A stretch of DNA of 40,709 nt from an uncultured Planctomycetales bacterium (GTDB lineage Bacteria > Planctomycetota > Planctomycetia > Isosphaerales > Isosphaeraceae), in NCBI GenBank assembly GCA_937907525.1, contig CALCIB010000209.1, forward strand, positions 1-40,709, written 5' to 3'. Shown here piece after piece: positions 33,471-40,709 of this stretch. The position numbers and the translations under genes are program-made. The stretch's first letter is position 1; each line of letters opens with the position of its first letter. The notes under the pieces are model-generated. The model did not search any database, was not told where the DNA came from, and saw only the letters and a list, made by a program, of their open reading frames with translations.

Positions 33471-33475
33471 CCGCA
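33460..33475. promoter_or_regulatory. operator candidate, proximal site over the -10
   Basis: TGCGGTATTTTCCGCA: a perfect 5-base inverted repeat with a six-base AT-rich centre that covers the -10 hexamer, 20 bases before the BlaI-like start codon. Confidence 0.55.
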
Positions 33476-33494
33476 GGTGGAGGGAGGATCGACC

Positions 33495-33869
33495 ATGGCG
33501 AGACTGACGCGGGGCGAGTTGAAGGTGATGCGCGTCTTGTGGGAGCACGGCGCGCTGAAGCCGTCGGAGTTGCAGGCGAGGCATCCCGAGCCGATCGGGA
33601 ACTCGGCCTTGCGGTCGCATCTGGCGACGCTTCTTGAGAAGGGGTGCGTCACCCGGCGGCTGGTGGGCAAGGCGTACTTCTACAAGGCGACGACGCCCAA
33701 GCGGTCGGCCTTCCGGTCGATGCTGGGGGAACTGGTCGACGCCTACTGCGGCGGGTCGATGGAAAACCTGGTTATGAACATCATACGATCCGAGAAGCTC
33801 AGCGAGGACGACCTGATCGCCCTGCGCCGGCTGGCGGACCAGGACGACGAAGGGGGGGGCAAGCGATGA
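33495..33869 (+). CDS. blaI: BlaI/MecI/CopY family transcriptional repressor
   Basis: A 124-aa winged-helix repressor. The ATG at 33495 follows GGAGG with seven-base spacing. The DNA-binding domain covers residues 1-72: LTRGELKVMRVLWEHGALKPSELQARH, then NSALRSHLATLLEKGCVTRR, with wing GKAYFYKA. The C-terminal dimerisation helix includes LGELVDAYCGGSMENLVMNIIR, the FxxGS-like element of the family. BlaI proteins bind dyad operators and are cut by BlaR1-type peptidases. The gene overlaps the next one by four bases (ATGA), so the repressor and its membrane peptidase are translationally coupled. Two matching palindromes upstream (33417 and 33460) are likely binding sites. Confidence 0.94.
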   Translation: MARLTRGELKVMRVLWEHGALKPSELQARHPEPIGNSALRSHLATLLEKGCVTRRLVGKAYFYKATTPKRSAFRSMLGELVDAYCGGSMENLVMNIIRSEKLSEDDLIALRRLADQDDEGGGKR

Positions 33870-36800
33870 TCGGGCTCGATCGGCTGGCGGAGGCCCCCGC
33901 GGGCCTACCGCTTCTGTTGAAGGCGACGCTCGTCCTGGCCGCGGCCTGGCTGGTCCACGCCGCGCTCATGCGGGCGAACCCGCGGTGGCGGGTGTTGACC
34001 TGGCGGTGCGCGGCGGCCGGCCTGGCCGCGGTGGCGGCCCTCGCCCTCGCGCCGCCGCTGGCGACCTGGCGCGTGCCCGCGCCCAGGTCAGAGCCGCGGC
34101 CGGCCTCAAGACCGATTCCGATCGTCGAACCGATCGCGGCCCCCGTCGTCGAAGTCGAACCGACCCCGGTCGCGACGGCCGTCCCGGTCGAATCCCTCGC
34201 GCCCGTCTCGAAACCCGTCGTCTCTCGCCCCAAGACGCATCCACGACCGAAGCCGGCCGCCCCTCCCGCCGAGCCGATCGCCTGGGCGTTCTGGTTGGGG
34301 ATCGCGTGGCTGACGGGAGTGGCGGTCGGGCTGGCGCGGTGGGCGGTCGGGTCGATTCGGCTTGGGAGGATCGCGAGGGGCGGGAGCGAGCCGCCTTCGG
34401 CCGTGCTGGAGGTCTGTCGCGCGACGGCCGAGGCGCTTGGGGTCCGGCGGCGGGTCCGGGCGGTCGTCTCCCCGGCGGTCGCCTCGCCCTGCATCGCCGG
34501 CGTCTGGCGGCCGACGATCCTGCTGCCGGCAGGGATGGGGCTGGACGCGCCGGGGCCCGATTTGGACGCGGTGTTGGTCCACGAGTTGACCCACGTCCAC
34601 AACGGCGACCTGGCGTGGAACGGCCTTTTGAACCTGGCGGGGGTCGCATTGTGGTTCCATCCGTTCGCCTGGCGGATTCGATCGGTCCACGCGGCGGCCT
34701 GCGACGCGGTCTGCGACGCCGCGGCGGTCGACCGTCTGGGCGACGTGGCGACCTACGCCCGCGCGCTGGCGCGGCTGGCGCTCAAGGCGACGCCCCCCGC
34801 CGGCGGCCTGGCGATGGCCCGCGCCTGCGACATCAGGCGTCGCGTCGAGGCGCTTCAGCGCATGGTGTACCGATCCCCTCTCTCCCGGAGGCTCGCCGTG
34901 CCCGCGATCCTGCTCTCCACCGCCCTGGCCGTCCTGATCGGCGGCGCCGCCGTCACCCGCGCCCGGGACGAACCCGCGAAGCCGCCCGCGACGGCGGACA
35001 AGGACCGGGACTTCCGATCCGGCGGAGGAGCGTCGGCGCAAGCCTCCACCCCCGAACCGCGCGCCGGCGTCGAAGGCGTCGTGCTACTCCCCGACGGCCG
35101 CCCCGCGACCGGCGCCGATGTCGCGCTCGAGACGCCCGACGTTCTCACCGCGCTGAAGGGGGACCGGATCGAGCAATCCAACGAGACGCCCATCCATAAG
35201 ACCGGCGAAGACGGGCGGTTCCGACTCCCGAGGCCCGAGGGGACGGTCGTGGTGGTCGCCGCCCACCGCGAGGGTTTCGCGCTCGCCTCGCTCGAGGATC
35301 TCGGTGATCCGCCCGCGCTGAGGTTGCGACCCTGGGCCCGGATCGAGGGACGGGTGATGGTCGGCAAACGTCCCGGGGCCGGCGAGGAGGTGACGTTTCA
35401 GCCCCATCCCGGCCACATGCCGCAAGCGATGATGACGATGCGCGATTACGGCGCCGTCACGAAGGCCGACGAGGAAGGTCGGTTCGTGATGGACAAGGTC
35501 GTTCCCTTTCCAGGTTACATCGGCCGGGCCGTCGTGACGGATCTCGGCGAGGGTTCGACGTCGTACGCGCCCGTCGGAATGAAGGCCGCGGACGTGAAGT
35601 CGGGCGCGACGATTCACGTGACGATCGGTGGCGACGGCCGCCCCGTCGTCGGCCGGGTCGCGCTGGACGGTCGGCCCGACGTCGCGGTCGCCTGGGCCCG
35701 CAACGAGCCCGCGCGGATCGTTCGCGTCCCTGGGATCCTCGAGCCCGGATGGGCCGTCCGATTTTGGTTCGATAGATCGCTTTTAGTCGGAGGCTCTCTC
35801 GAAGCCGCGCCCCGATACGCCGGTGAATTCGATGCGGAGGGGCGCTTCCGAGCCGACGACGTCCCGCCCGGCTCATACCGGCTGACCGTCGACGTCGTCG
35901 CCCCCGTCAAGCCCGGCTCGCGCCGGGATCCCGAGACGCTCGCCCATGGCGTTCTGAACTTCAAGGTACCGCCAGGCGATATCGAAACCCCGGTCGACGT
36001 GGGCGAGGTCGTCGCCAAGCTCGAACGGCCCCCCGCCGTCGGCGACGAACCCACGAAGCCGGCCGCGGCGGCGACCGGCGCGCTCGTCGTCCGCGTCCTC
36101 GACGACGCCACCGGTGGGCCGGTGGAGGGGGCGGAGGTTGAATCGTCGTTCGTTGACATCAAGGTTGACAAGTCCATAAAGGCGGCCGCGACCACCGGGG
36201 CGGACGGGACCGCGCGGGTGGAACACGACGCGGGCGCCAGGGTCGGCAATCTCTCGTTGATCGTCCGCAAGCCGGGGTACGTTCCAGGGAGTTTCCATCG
36301 CGGGCGGGGGGGAAGCGTCGAGCCGTTCCCGATGCCCGAGGCGAAGGAGTTCCGCCTCGTCCGGGGGACGGAGTTGGGGGGCGTGGCGGTCGACGAGGCC
36401 GGAGCGCCGGTGGCGGGGGCGACGGTCAAGGTGTCGGCGCCGTTCGCCGACTCCGACTTTCCACTGATGTACTTCGACGTCGCGACCCTGACGACCGACG
36501 CCGAGGGCCGGTGGCGGACGGCCAACGCGCCGGAGGCGCTGGGGGACGTTCATGCCTCCGTCGCCCACCCGGACTACCGGGGAACGAGCGTCAAGGCGGA
36601 CCGCGGCGACCTGCGCGCGATACTCGTGAAAGGGGAGACGGTGAGCGGCCGCGTCATCGACGGCGACGGCGGGCCGATCGAGGGGGCGAAGGTCAAGCTT
36701 CGGGACGGGCCGTCGTCGACGGGGACCGCCGACGCGACGACCGACGCCGAGGGCCGATTCACGATCCCGCACGCGAAGCCGGGCGACTTTTACGTCATGG

Positions 36801-38773
36801 CCGAGGCCGACGGCCACGCGCCGGCGTTCCAGGACGTGAAGGTCGAGCGCGGCATCGACGCGGAGGGCGTGGAACTTACGATGGGGCCCGGCGAAACGAT
36901 CCGCCTCCGGGTCGTCGACGCCGAGGGCCGGCCGCTGCCCGACGTCGCGGTCGCGCCGTCGCTCGCGCGCGGCCGGGAATGGGGGTCGTCGTTCCGCGCC
37001 AAGACCGACGCCGAGGGTCGCGCCGTCTGGAGGGACGCGCCGGCGGATGAAACGACCTATACGTTTTCACGTCGCGGTTTGATGGCCGTCCGAACGGCGC
37101 TGGCGCCCGGCGACGAGGAGCGCGTGGTCGTCATGCGCCCGCCCCTGGTCGTCTCCGGCGCGGTGGTCGACGCCGTCACGAAGCGGACCGTCCCGAGGTT
37201 CCAGGTCGAGCGCGGAGTGATCGGGGAAGGGAGGGACCGGCCGTTCTGGCAATCGGACGCGACCGACGCGACCGACGGCCGCTATTCGCGGACCTTCGAC
37301 TATCCCCAGACGTGGGCGATCCGGATCATCGCCCCCGGCTACGAGACGGCCGAGTCGCCGGGGTTCCAGGTCGACGACCCGGGCGCGGCCACGCGCGACT
37401 TCGCGCTGAAGCCGCGCGCGTGGCTGCAAGGCGTCGTCCGCCGTCCCGATGGCGCCCCCGACCCCAGGGCCCGGGTGGTCCTGTTGACGACGTCCAACCG
37501 CGGCGCCAGCCTCGACGGGACGACGTTCGCGAAGGGCTACGGCGCGCCTGCCCAGGAGGCCGACGCCGAGGGCCGCTACGCCTTCCCGCCGCCCGAGCCG
37601 CCGTTCCTGTTGGTCGCGACCTCGGAATCGGGCTACGTCGAGGCGAAGCCCGAGGACGTCGCGAAGTCGCCCGACCTTACGCTCCGGGCCTGGGGACGCA
37701 TCGAGGGGACGGCGCGGATCGGCGACGAACCCGCCGCCGGCGCCTGGGTGGAATTCCAGCCCGATCGCGACGGCGGCCCCGGCGAGCGCGACCTGGTTCG
37801 GGTTTATAAGTCCGTCAGCGCCCAGGCCGACGCCCAGGGGCGGTACGTCTTGGAACACGTCGTCCCCGGCCCTGGCAAGGTCGGCCGGATGCTGGTCTCG
37901 CGAGACGGGAACAGGCGATACCCCGTCGGGATGGAGCCGGTGGACGTCGAGCCCGGCGCGACGACGCGCATCGACGTCGGCGGCGGTGGTCGTCCGGTCG
38001 TCGGCCGCGCCACCTACGACGGCCCCGTCGACTGGCTCCACAACCGCGCCGCCTTGCTCAGGACCGAACTCGGCGCACTCGACATCCCCGCCGCCGAATA
38101 CAAGCTCTACGTCGGCGAATACGACGGCAACGGCCGGTTCCGGATCGAGGACGTGCCGCCGGGCCGCTATCGCCTGGCGCTTCGGGCCGACGTCCAGCTT
38201 CCCGTGAGCCATCCGACCCCCGCGATGGCCCCCGGCCGAACGTCCCGATCGATCGTCGTTCCCGAGGGGGACTCGACGGCCCCCGTCGACGTCGGCGAAG
38301 TCGCGCTCCGGCCCGAACGTCGCCTGAAGCCGGGCGATCCGGCGCCGGCGCTCGACCTGGAGCGGATCGACGCCGCCGGGGGGCGGTTCGTCCTCGGCGA
38401 CCAGCGGGGAAAGGTGGTGGCCCTCTGCTTCTGGACGTCGTGGCTGAAGTCGGTCCCGTCGCTCCCGTCAAAGCTCCAGGAGTTGCAAAAGGAGCGCGAG
38501 GGCGACCCCCGGTTCGAGCTGGTCGGCGTCTCGCTCGACGACGCGCCGGCCGACGCCGCCCGCTTCGTCCGGGAGAACGGCATGCCTGGGATCCAAGCCT
38601 TCGGCGGCCCGATCGGCGCGGGCGCCGCCGCGGACTTCGGCGACGACGTCCCGGCGCCCGTCGTCCTCGTCGGCCCGGACGGGCGAATCATCGCCCCGTT
38701 CGTGGCCTGGGACAACCTCCGGGAAGAAGTGGCGAAGGCCCTCGCGGCCATGGAGCCGTCGGCGATTCGATAA
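33866..38773 (+). CDS. M56 (BlaR1-like) membrane peptidase fused to regulatory-like repeats and a Cys-less thioredoxin-fold domain
   Basis: A 1635-aa multidomain protein. The first ~365 residues hold four membrane helices and an M56 peptidase with HELTH at 239-243, followed by WFHPFAWRIRSVHAAACDA, as in BlaR1. A final helix (~342-363, LAVPAILLSTALAVLIGGA) is followed by roughly 1100 residues of repeated beta-sandwich carboxypeptidase-regulatory-like units (for example VVDEAGAPVAGATVKVSAPF and VIDGDGGPIEGAKVKL, each ending TDAEGRF or similar). From ~1490 a redoxin/TlpA-like domain begins (PGDPAPALDLERIDAAGG, VSLDDAPADAARFVREN). Its active site WCxxC reads W1526-L-K-S-V1530, so both cysteines are gone. 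It probably senses an envelope signal and cleaves BlaI. The sensor ligand is unknown. Confidence 0.93.
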   Translation: MIGLDRLAEAPAGLPLLLKATLVLAAAWLVHAALMRANPRWRVLTWRCAAAGLAAVAALALAPPLATWRVPAPRSEPRPASRPIPIVEPIAAPVVEVEPTPVATAVPVESLAPVSKPVVSRPKTHPRPKPAAPPAEPIAWAFWLGIAWLTGVAVGLARWAVGSIRLGRIARGGSEPPSAVLEVCRATAEALGVRRRVRAVVSPAVASPCIAGVWRPTILLPAGMGLDAPGPDLDAVLVHELTHVHNGDLAWNGLLNLAGVALWFHPFAWRIRSVHAAACDAVCDAAAVDRLGDVATYARALARLALKATPPAGGLAMARACDIRRRVEALQRMVYRSPLSRRLAVPAILLSTALAVLIGGAAVTRARDEPAKPPATADKDRDFRSGGGASAQASTPEPRAGVEGVVLLPDGRPATGADVALETPDVLTALKGDRIEQSNETPIHKTGEDGRFRLPRPEGTVVVVAAHREGFALASLEDLGDPPALRLRPWARIEGRVMVGKRPGAGEEVTFQPHPGHMPQAMMTMRDYGAVTKADEEGRFVMDKVVPFPGYIGRAVVTDLGEGSTSYAPVGMKAADVKSGATIHVTIGGDGRPVVGRVALDGRPDVAVAWARNEPARIVRVPGILEPGWAVRFWFDRSLLVGGSLEAAPRYAGEFDAEGRFRADDVPPGSYRLTVDVVAPVKPGSRRDPETLAHGVLNFKVPPGDIETPVDVGEVVAKLERPPAVGDEPTKPAAAATGALVVRVLDDATGGPVEGAEVESSFVDIKVDKSIKAAATTGADGTARVEHDAGARVGNLSLIVRKPGYVPGSFHRGRGGSVEPFPMPEAKEFRLVRGTELGGVAVDEAGAPVAGATVKVSAPFADSDFPLMYFDVATLTTDAEGRWRTANAPEALGDVHASVAHPDYRGTSVKADRGDLRAILVKGETVSGRVIDGDGGPIEGAKVKLRDGPSSTGTADATTDAEGRFTIPHAKPGDFYVMAEADGHAPAFQDVKVERGIDAEGVELTMGPGETIRLRVVDAEGRPLPDVAVAPSLARGREWGSSFRAKTDAEGRAVWRDAPADETTYTFSRRGLMAVRTALAPGDEERVVVMRPPLVVSGAVVDAVTKRTVPRFQVERGVIGEGRDRPFWQSDATDATDGRYSRTFDYPQTWAIRIIAPGYETAESPGFQVDDPGAATRDFALKPRAWLQGVVRRPDGAPDPRARVVLLTTSNRGASLDGTTFAKGYGAPAQEADAEGRYAFPPPEPPFLLVATSESGYVEAKPEDVAKSPDLTLRAWGRIEGTARIGDEPAAGAWVEFQPDRDGGPGERDLVRVYKSVSAQADAQGRYVLEHVVPGPGKVGRMLVSRDGNRRYPVGMEPVDVEPGATTRIDVGGGGRPVVGRATYDGPVDWLHNRAALLRTELGALDIPAAEYKLYVGEYDGNGRFRIEDVPPGRYRLALRADVQLPVSHPTPAMAPGRTSRSIVVPEGDSTAPVDVGEVALRPERRLKPGDPAPALDLERIDAAGGRFVLGDQRGKVVALCFWTSWLKSVPSLPSKLQELQKEREGDPRFELVGVSLDDAPADAARFVRENGMPGIQAFGGPIGAGAAADFGDDVPAPVVLVGPDGRIIAPFVAWDNLREEVAKALAAMEPSAIR

Positions 38774-38881
38774 TTCCAGAAATCGGCACGGATGTCCATC
38801 GACGGGGAACGGGCGCGCGCCTAAAATCGAATGGGAAGCGAAGGGGGAATCGCGCGCCGTTCATCCGATCGGGGGCCGGGC

Positions 38882-39319
38882 ATGGGACCAGCGGAGATCG
38901 TCGACAGCCTACGTCAGCTTTGCGAGGAGAAGGGGCCCAGGCTGACCACCGAGGAGATCGTCGATTGGATCGAGGGCCTCGACGGATTCGAATGCCATGC
39001 CGAATTAATCGCCTTTGCCAAGAAAATGAAGGCGCGTCAATATGCTCGTTTGTTGGAATACGACGACCCGGACTACGGCCGTCGCTTCAAGCGGCTCTGG
39101 AGCTTCCGAGACGGCCGCCGCAACCGTCGCTATTACAACGACATCACCCGGCTTGAGACCCCCGAGCGACGGCGCTTGCTGGACGACTACGTCAAGTTCG
39201 CCGGCCAGCTTCGCACCGTCCGCCGCGCCATGAACGACGCCCTCGCCGGCCAGAACTTCTTCGAGTTCTACGCCGACGACGAGGACGACGCCCCCGCGCC
39301 CGTCGCCGCGGAGGCGTGA
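38882..39319 (+). CDS. hypothetical protein with acidic C-terminus
   Basis: A 145-aa soluble protein from ATG 38882; ATG 38831 would add 17 residues that look non-domain-like. The sequence is helical and charged: GPAEIVDSLRQLCEEKGPRL, DWIEGLDGFECHAELIAFAKKM, RLLEYDDPDYGRRFKRLWSF, then a RRNRRYYNDIT segment and YVKFAGQLRTVRRAMNDALA. It ends FFEFYADDEDDAPAPVAAEA. I do not recognise the family. It follows the M56 gene by about 108 bases and converges with the SUKH gene. Confidence 0.75.
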   Translation: MGPAEIVDSLRQLCEEKGPRLTTEEIVDWIEGLDGFECHAELIAFAKKMKARQYARLLEYDDPDYGRRFKRLWSFRDGRRNRRYYNDITRLETPERRRLLDDYVKFAGQLRTVRRAMNDALAGQNFFEFYADDEDDAPAPVAAEA

Positions 39320-39340
39320 GGCGCGTCGGCCTCGTTTGGC

Positions 39341-40042
39341 TCAAGGCTCGTCGTCTCGCAATCGGTATTTCCGGGCGTCGGGAGCGTCCCTGTCAGGGCC
39401 TGGCGGGTACTGCGCCGAGCAGTCTTTGAAGAAGAGAAAACAGACGTCCCCCCAACGGTCGACCAACTCGCTCCAACTCGTCGCGACGAGACCGCCGTTG
39501 TGGACCGCGGCGCCGCTCGGAAGGTCGATGAAGCCGAACGGCTTGTAGTCGATGAAGCCGAACGGCTTGTATGAGCTCCATTCGTAATCGTGGTAGACCA
39601 CGGCGCCGCTCGGAAGGTCGATGCAGACGTGGTCGGCGTCGCCGACGTAGGGCCAGACGACGGCCCAGTCCAGCATGTGGCGCAGGACGGGGATGGCTTC
39701 ATCGATGCCGTCGGCGTCGATGTATTCCTCTGGATTGTCGAGCCATCCGCGCGTCTGCGCGCGAAACTCCAGGGAATTCCGGACGAGCGTTTCGAGATCG
39801 GGCAGATCGAAGCGTCCGAAATCGAAGTCCGTGTTTGAGCGGACGTCGTCCCAGGCCACCTCGAACCCATCGGCGAACTGGGCGTAGGTTTCCCGCAAGT
39901 CGGCCGGGAGCGGTCGCCCAAGGGCGTCCTCGGCGCGTCGGATCGCGCCCGGCTCCGCCGGCGGTCGCCGGGTCACTTGCAAGGCGATCCCTTTTCGGGC
40001 GAGAAACCGTTCGATGCGAGCCAACTTCGCGGCGATCATCAT
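39341..40042 (-). CDS. SUKH (SMI1/KNR4-like) family protein with internal duplication
   Basis: A 233-aa protein with the SMI1/KNR4-like opening: PAEPGAIRRAEDALGRPLPADLRETYAQFADGFEVAW, then FDLPDLETLVRNSLEF and VCIDLPSGAVVYHDYEWSS. In bacteria this fold mostly marks immunity proteins or cell-surface stress proteins. A perfect 24-bp tandem repeat (39524-39571) duplicates eight residues, giving KPFGFIDY twice in a row, and a 23-bp block encoding the DLPSGA motif is repeated 93 bases apart (39508-39530 and 39601-39623). The reading frame remains open. It starts 29 bases after the GNAT gene, so the two may be co-transcribed. Confidence 0.82.
   Translation of the reverse strand: MMIAAKLARIERFLARKGIALQVTRRPPAEPGAIRRAEDALGRPLPADLRETYAQFADGFEVAWDDVRSNTDFDFGRFDLPDLETLVRNSLEFRAQTRGWLDNPEEYIDADGIDEAIPVLRHMLDWAVVWPYVGDADHVCIDLPSGAVVYHDYEWSSYKPFGFIDYKPFGFIDLPSGAAVHNGGLVATSWSELVDRWGDVCFLFFKDCSAQYPPGPDRDAPDARKYRLRDDEP
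39524..39571. repeat. perfect 24-bp tandem duplication inside a coding region
   Basis: Units 39524-39547 and 39548-39571 are identical. The repeat is a multiple of three, so the frame is kept and eight residues are duplicated. It is likely a recent slippage event. Confidence 0.9.
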
Positions 40043-40071
40043 CGGCCCCCCGGATCCACGCGCGGTCGGCG

Positions 40072-40560
40072 TCAGATCGCGCGGAACATGACCAGGACGT
40101 CCACGAAGCCGAGCGTCGGATGGGCGAAGGCGCCTGGGAGTCGACCGACGACGTCGAAGCCGACGGACTTCCAGAGCTTCACGGCGCGTTCGTTGGCGCT
40201 GACGACGAAGTTGTACTGGATGGCCCGGAAGCCCCGCTCGCGGGCGCGCTCCAGCGCGTGTTCGAACATGCGGCGGGCGACGCCGCGGCCGGTGGCGTGG
40301 GCGGCGGTCATGAAGCCGCAGTTGGCGACGTGCGACCCGCCGCCGGGACGGTTGGGGCGCAGGAAGAAGGTGCCCACGACCGCGCCGTCGTCGTCCTCGG
40401 CGACGAAGACCTCGCGGTCGGGGGCGAACCAGACGGCCAGCGCGTCGGCCTCGGTCAAATCACGGTCGAGCGCGTAGGTCTCGCCGGCCCGGATGACGGG
40501 GATGATGATCGCCGCGACCGCGGCGGCGTCGTCGGGAAAGGAGGCGGGGCGGACGCGCAT
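40072..40560 (-). CDS. GNAT family N-acetyltransferase
   Basis: A 162-aa acyl-CoA-dependent acetyltransferase. The N-terminus MRVRPASFPDDAAAVAAIIIPVI is the first strand and helix of the fold. Strand 4 carries VFVAEDDDGAVVGTFFLRPN, and the CoA-binding motif A is ATGRGVARRMFEHALERARERGF (R/QxxGxA variant). The last strand pair includes NFVVSANERAVKLWKSVGFDVVGRLP, with the typical NxxAxxLWxxxGF. Substrate unknown; small molecules or protein N-termini are both possible. It lies directly upstream of the SUKH gene on the minus strand. Confidence 0.94.
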   Translation of the reverse strand: MRVRPASFPDDAAAVAAIIIPVIRAGETYALDRDLTEADALAVWFAPDREVFVAEDDDGAVVGTFFLRPNRPGGGSHVANCGFMTAAHATGRGVARRMFEHALERARERGFRAIQYNFVVSANERAVKLWKSVGFDVVGRLPGAFAHPTLGFVDVLVMFRAI

Positions 40561-40709
40561 GGCGGGTCGGTCCTGGATCGCGGTTCGAACGGGGCCGGAG
40601 CCGTCGACAACTTTTTCGACTTGGAATCTGGGAAGGATGGAAAGGAGACGACGTCCCCTCTCCCGGTGGGCTGACGACCCGACACTTTTTCGGAGGCCGC
40701 GGCGATCAT

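Noticed and set aside
40561..40709. Open minus-strand frame at the window end
   Set aside because: It is a shifted extension of the GNAT gene region with Ser/Pro/Arg-rich translation and no motif; nothing can be supported there.

Overview
The window reads as a chromosome segment of a high-GC planctomycete, most likely of the Isosphaeraceae type (Paludisphaera, Singulisphaera and relatives). The evidence is family content: two DUF1559 proteins with a prepilin-like N-terminus, a PVC-type propeller/haem-binding protein, a Ser/Thr kinase fused to WD40 repeats, PEP-CTERM proteins, a zinc-ribbon membrane protein, an M56 peptidase fused to carboxypeptidase-regulatory repeats, and a metal-dependent TPR/peptidase MA protein. 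No rRNA, tRNA, CRISPR array, phage or complete insertion sequence was seen. The genus is inference.

Layout. 1-6.2 kb: the 3' part of a Gfo/Idh/MocA oxidoreductase; a 251-bp MITE-like element with long inverted arms and an apparent 6-bp target duplication; an SDR dehydrogenase; a small Cys-rich secreted protein; a DUF1559 gene with a clear promoter and a palindromic operator candidate; a zinc-ribbon membrane protein; and a small gene. 6.1-9.7 kb: a leftward operon, rnc - membrane protein - TPR protein - divergent iron-type alcohol dehydrogenase. 9.9-12.1 kb: a second DUF1559 gene, an intrinsic terminator, a tiny lipoprotein and a membrane protein. 12.2-16.1 kb: a repeat cluster related to the first element, then a 1203-aa haem-binding protein.

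16.2-17.7 kb is an accessory pocket: an orphan antitoxin-like gene, an unknown small gene, a 19-bp tandem repeat, and a DUF433-hicB-hicA cluster. 17.8-25.4 kb: a GT2 glycosyltransferase converging on a leftward run of glycoside hydrolase - bestrophin - kinase/WD40. 25.6-26.6 kb: a ParD-like antitoxin whose toxin seems reduced to a few codons, and an AT-richer SUKH (SMI1/KNR4-like) gene. 26.6-29.5 kb: a TPR protein with a zinc peptidase motif. 29.6-31.9 kb: a cobalamin riboswitch with a terminator upstream of a PEP-CTERM surface protein, which converges on a second PEP-CTERM gene across a perfect 30-bp palindrome. 32-38.8 kb: a dihaem cytochrome, divergent from a blaI-blaR1-like pair in which the M56 protein is 1635 aa and ends in a thioredoxin fold without its cysteines. 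38.8-40.6 kb: a hypothetical protein, a second SUKH protein with an internal 24-bp duplication, and a GNAT acetyltransferase. The last 150 bases show nothing recognisable.

The most interesting system is the B12-riboswitch-controlled surface protein (29.6-31.0 kb), which may be a cobalamin-related cell-surface component. Next are the BlaI-type regulator with a matched pair of candidate operators driving a giant membrane sensor-like protein, and the scattered remnants and orphans of toxin-antitoxin and immunity modules. All assignments come from reading motifs by eye; no database search was run.
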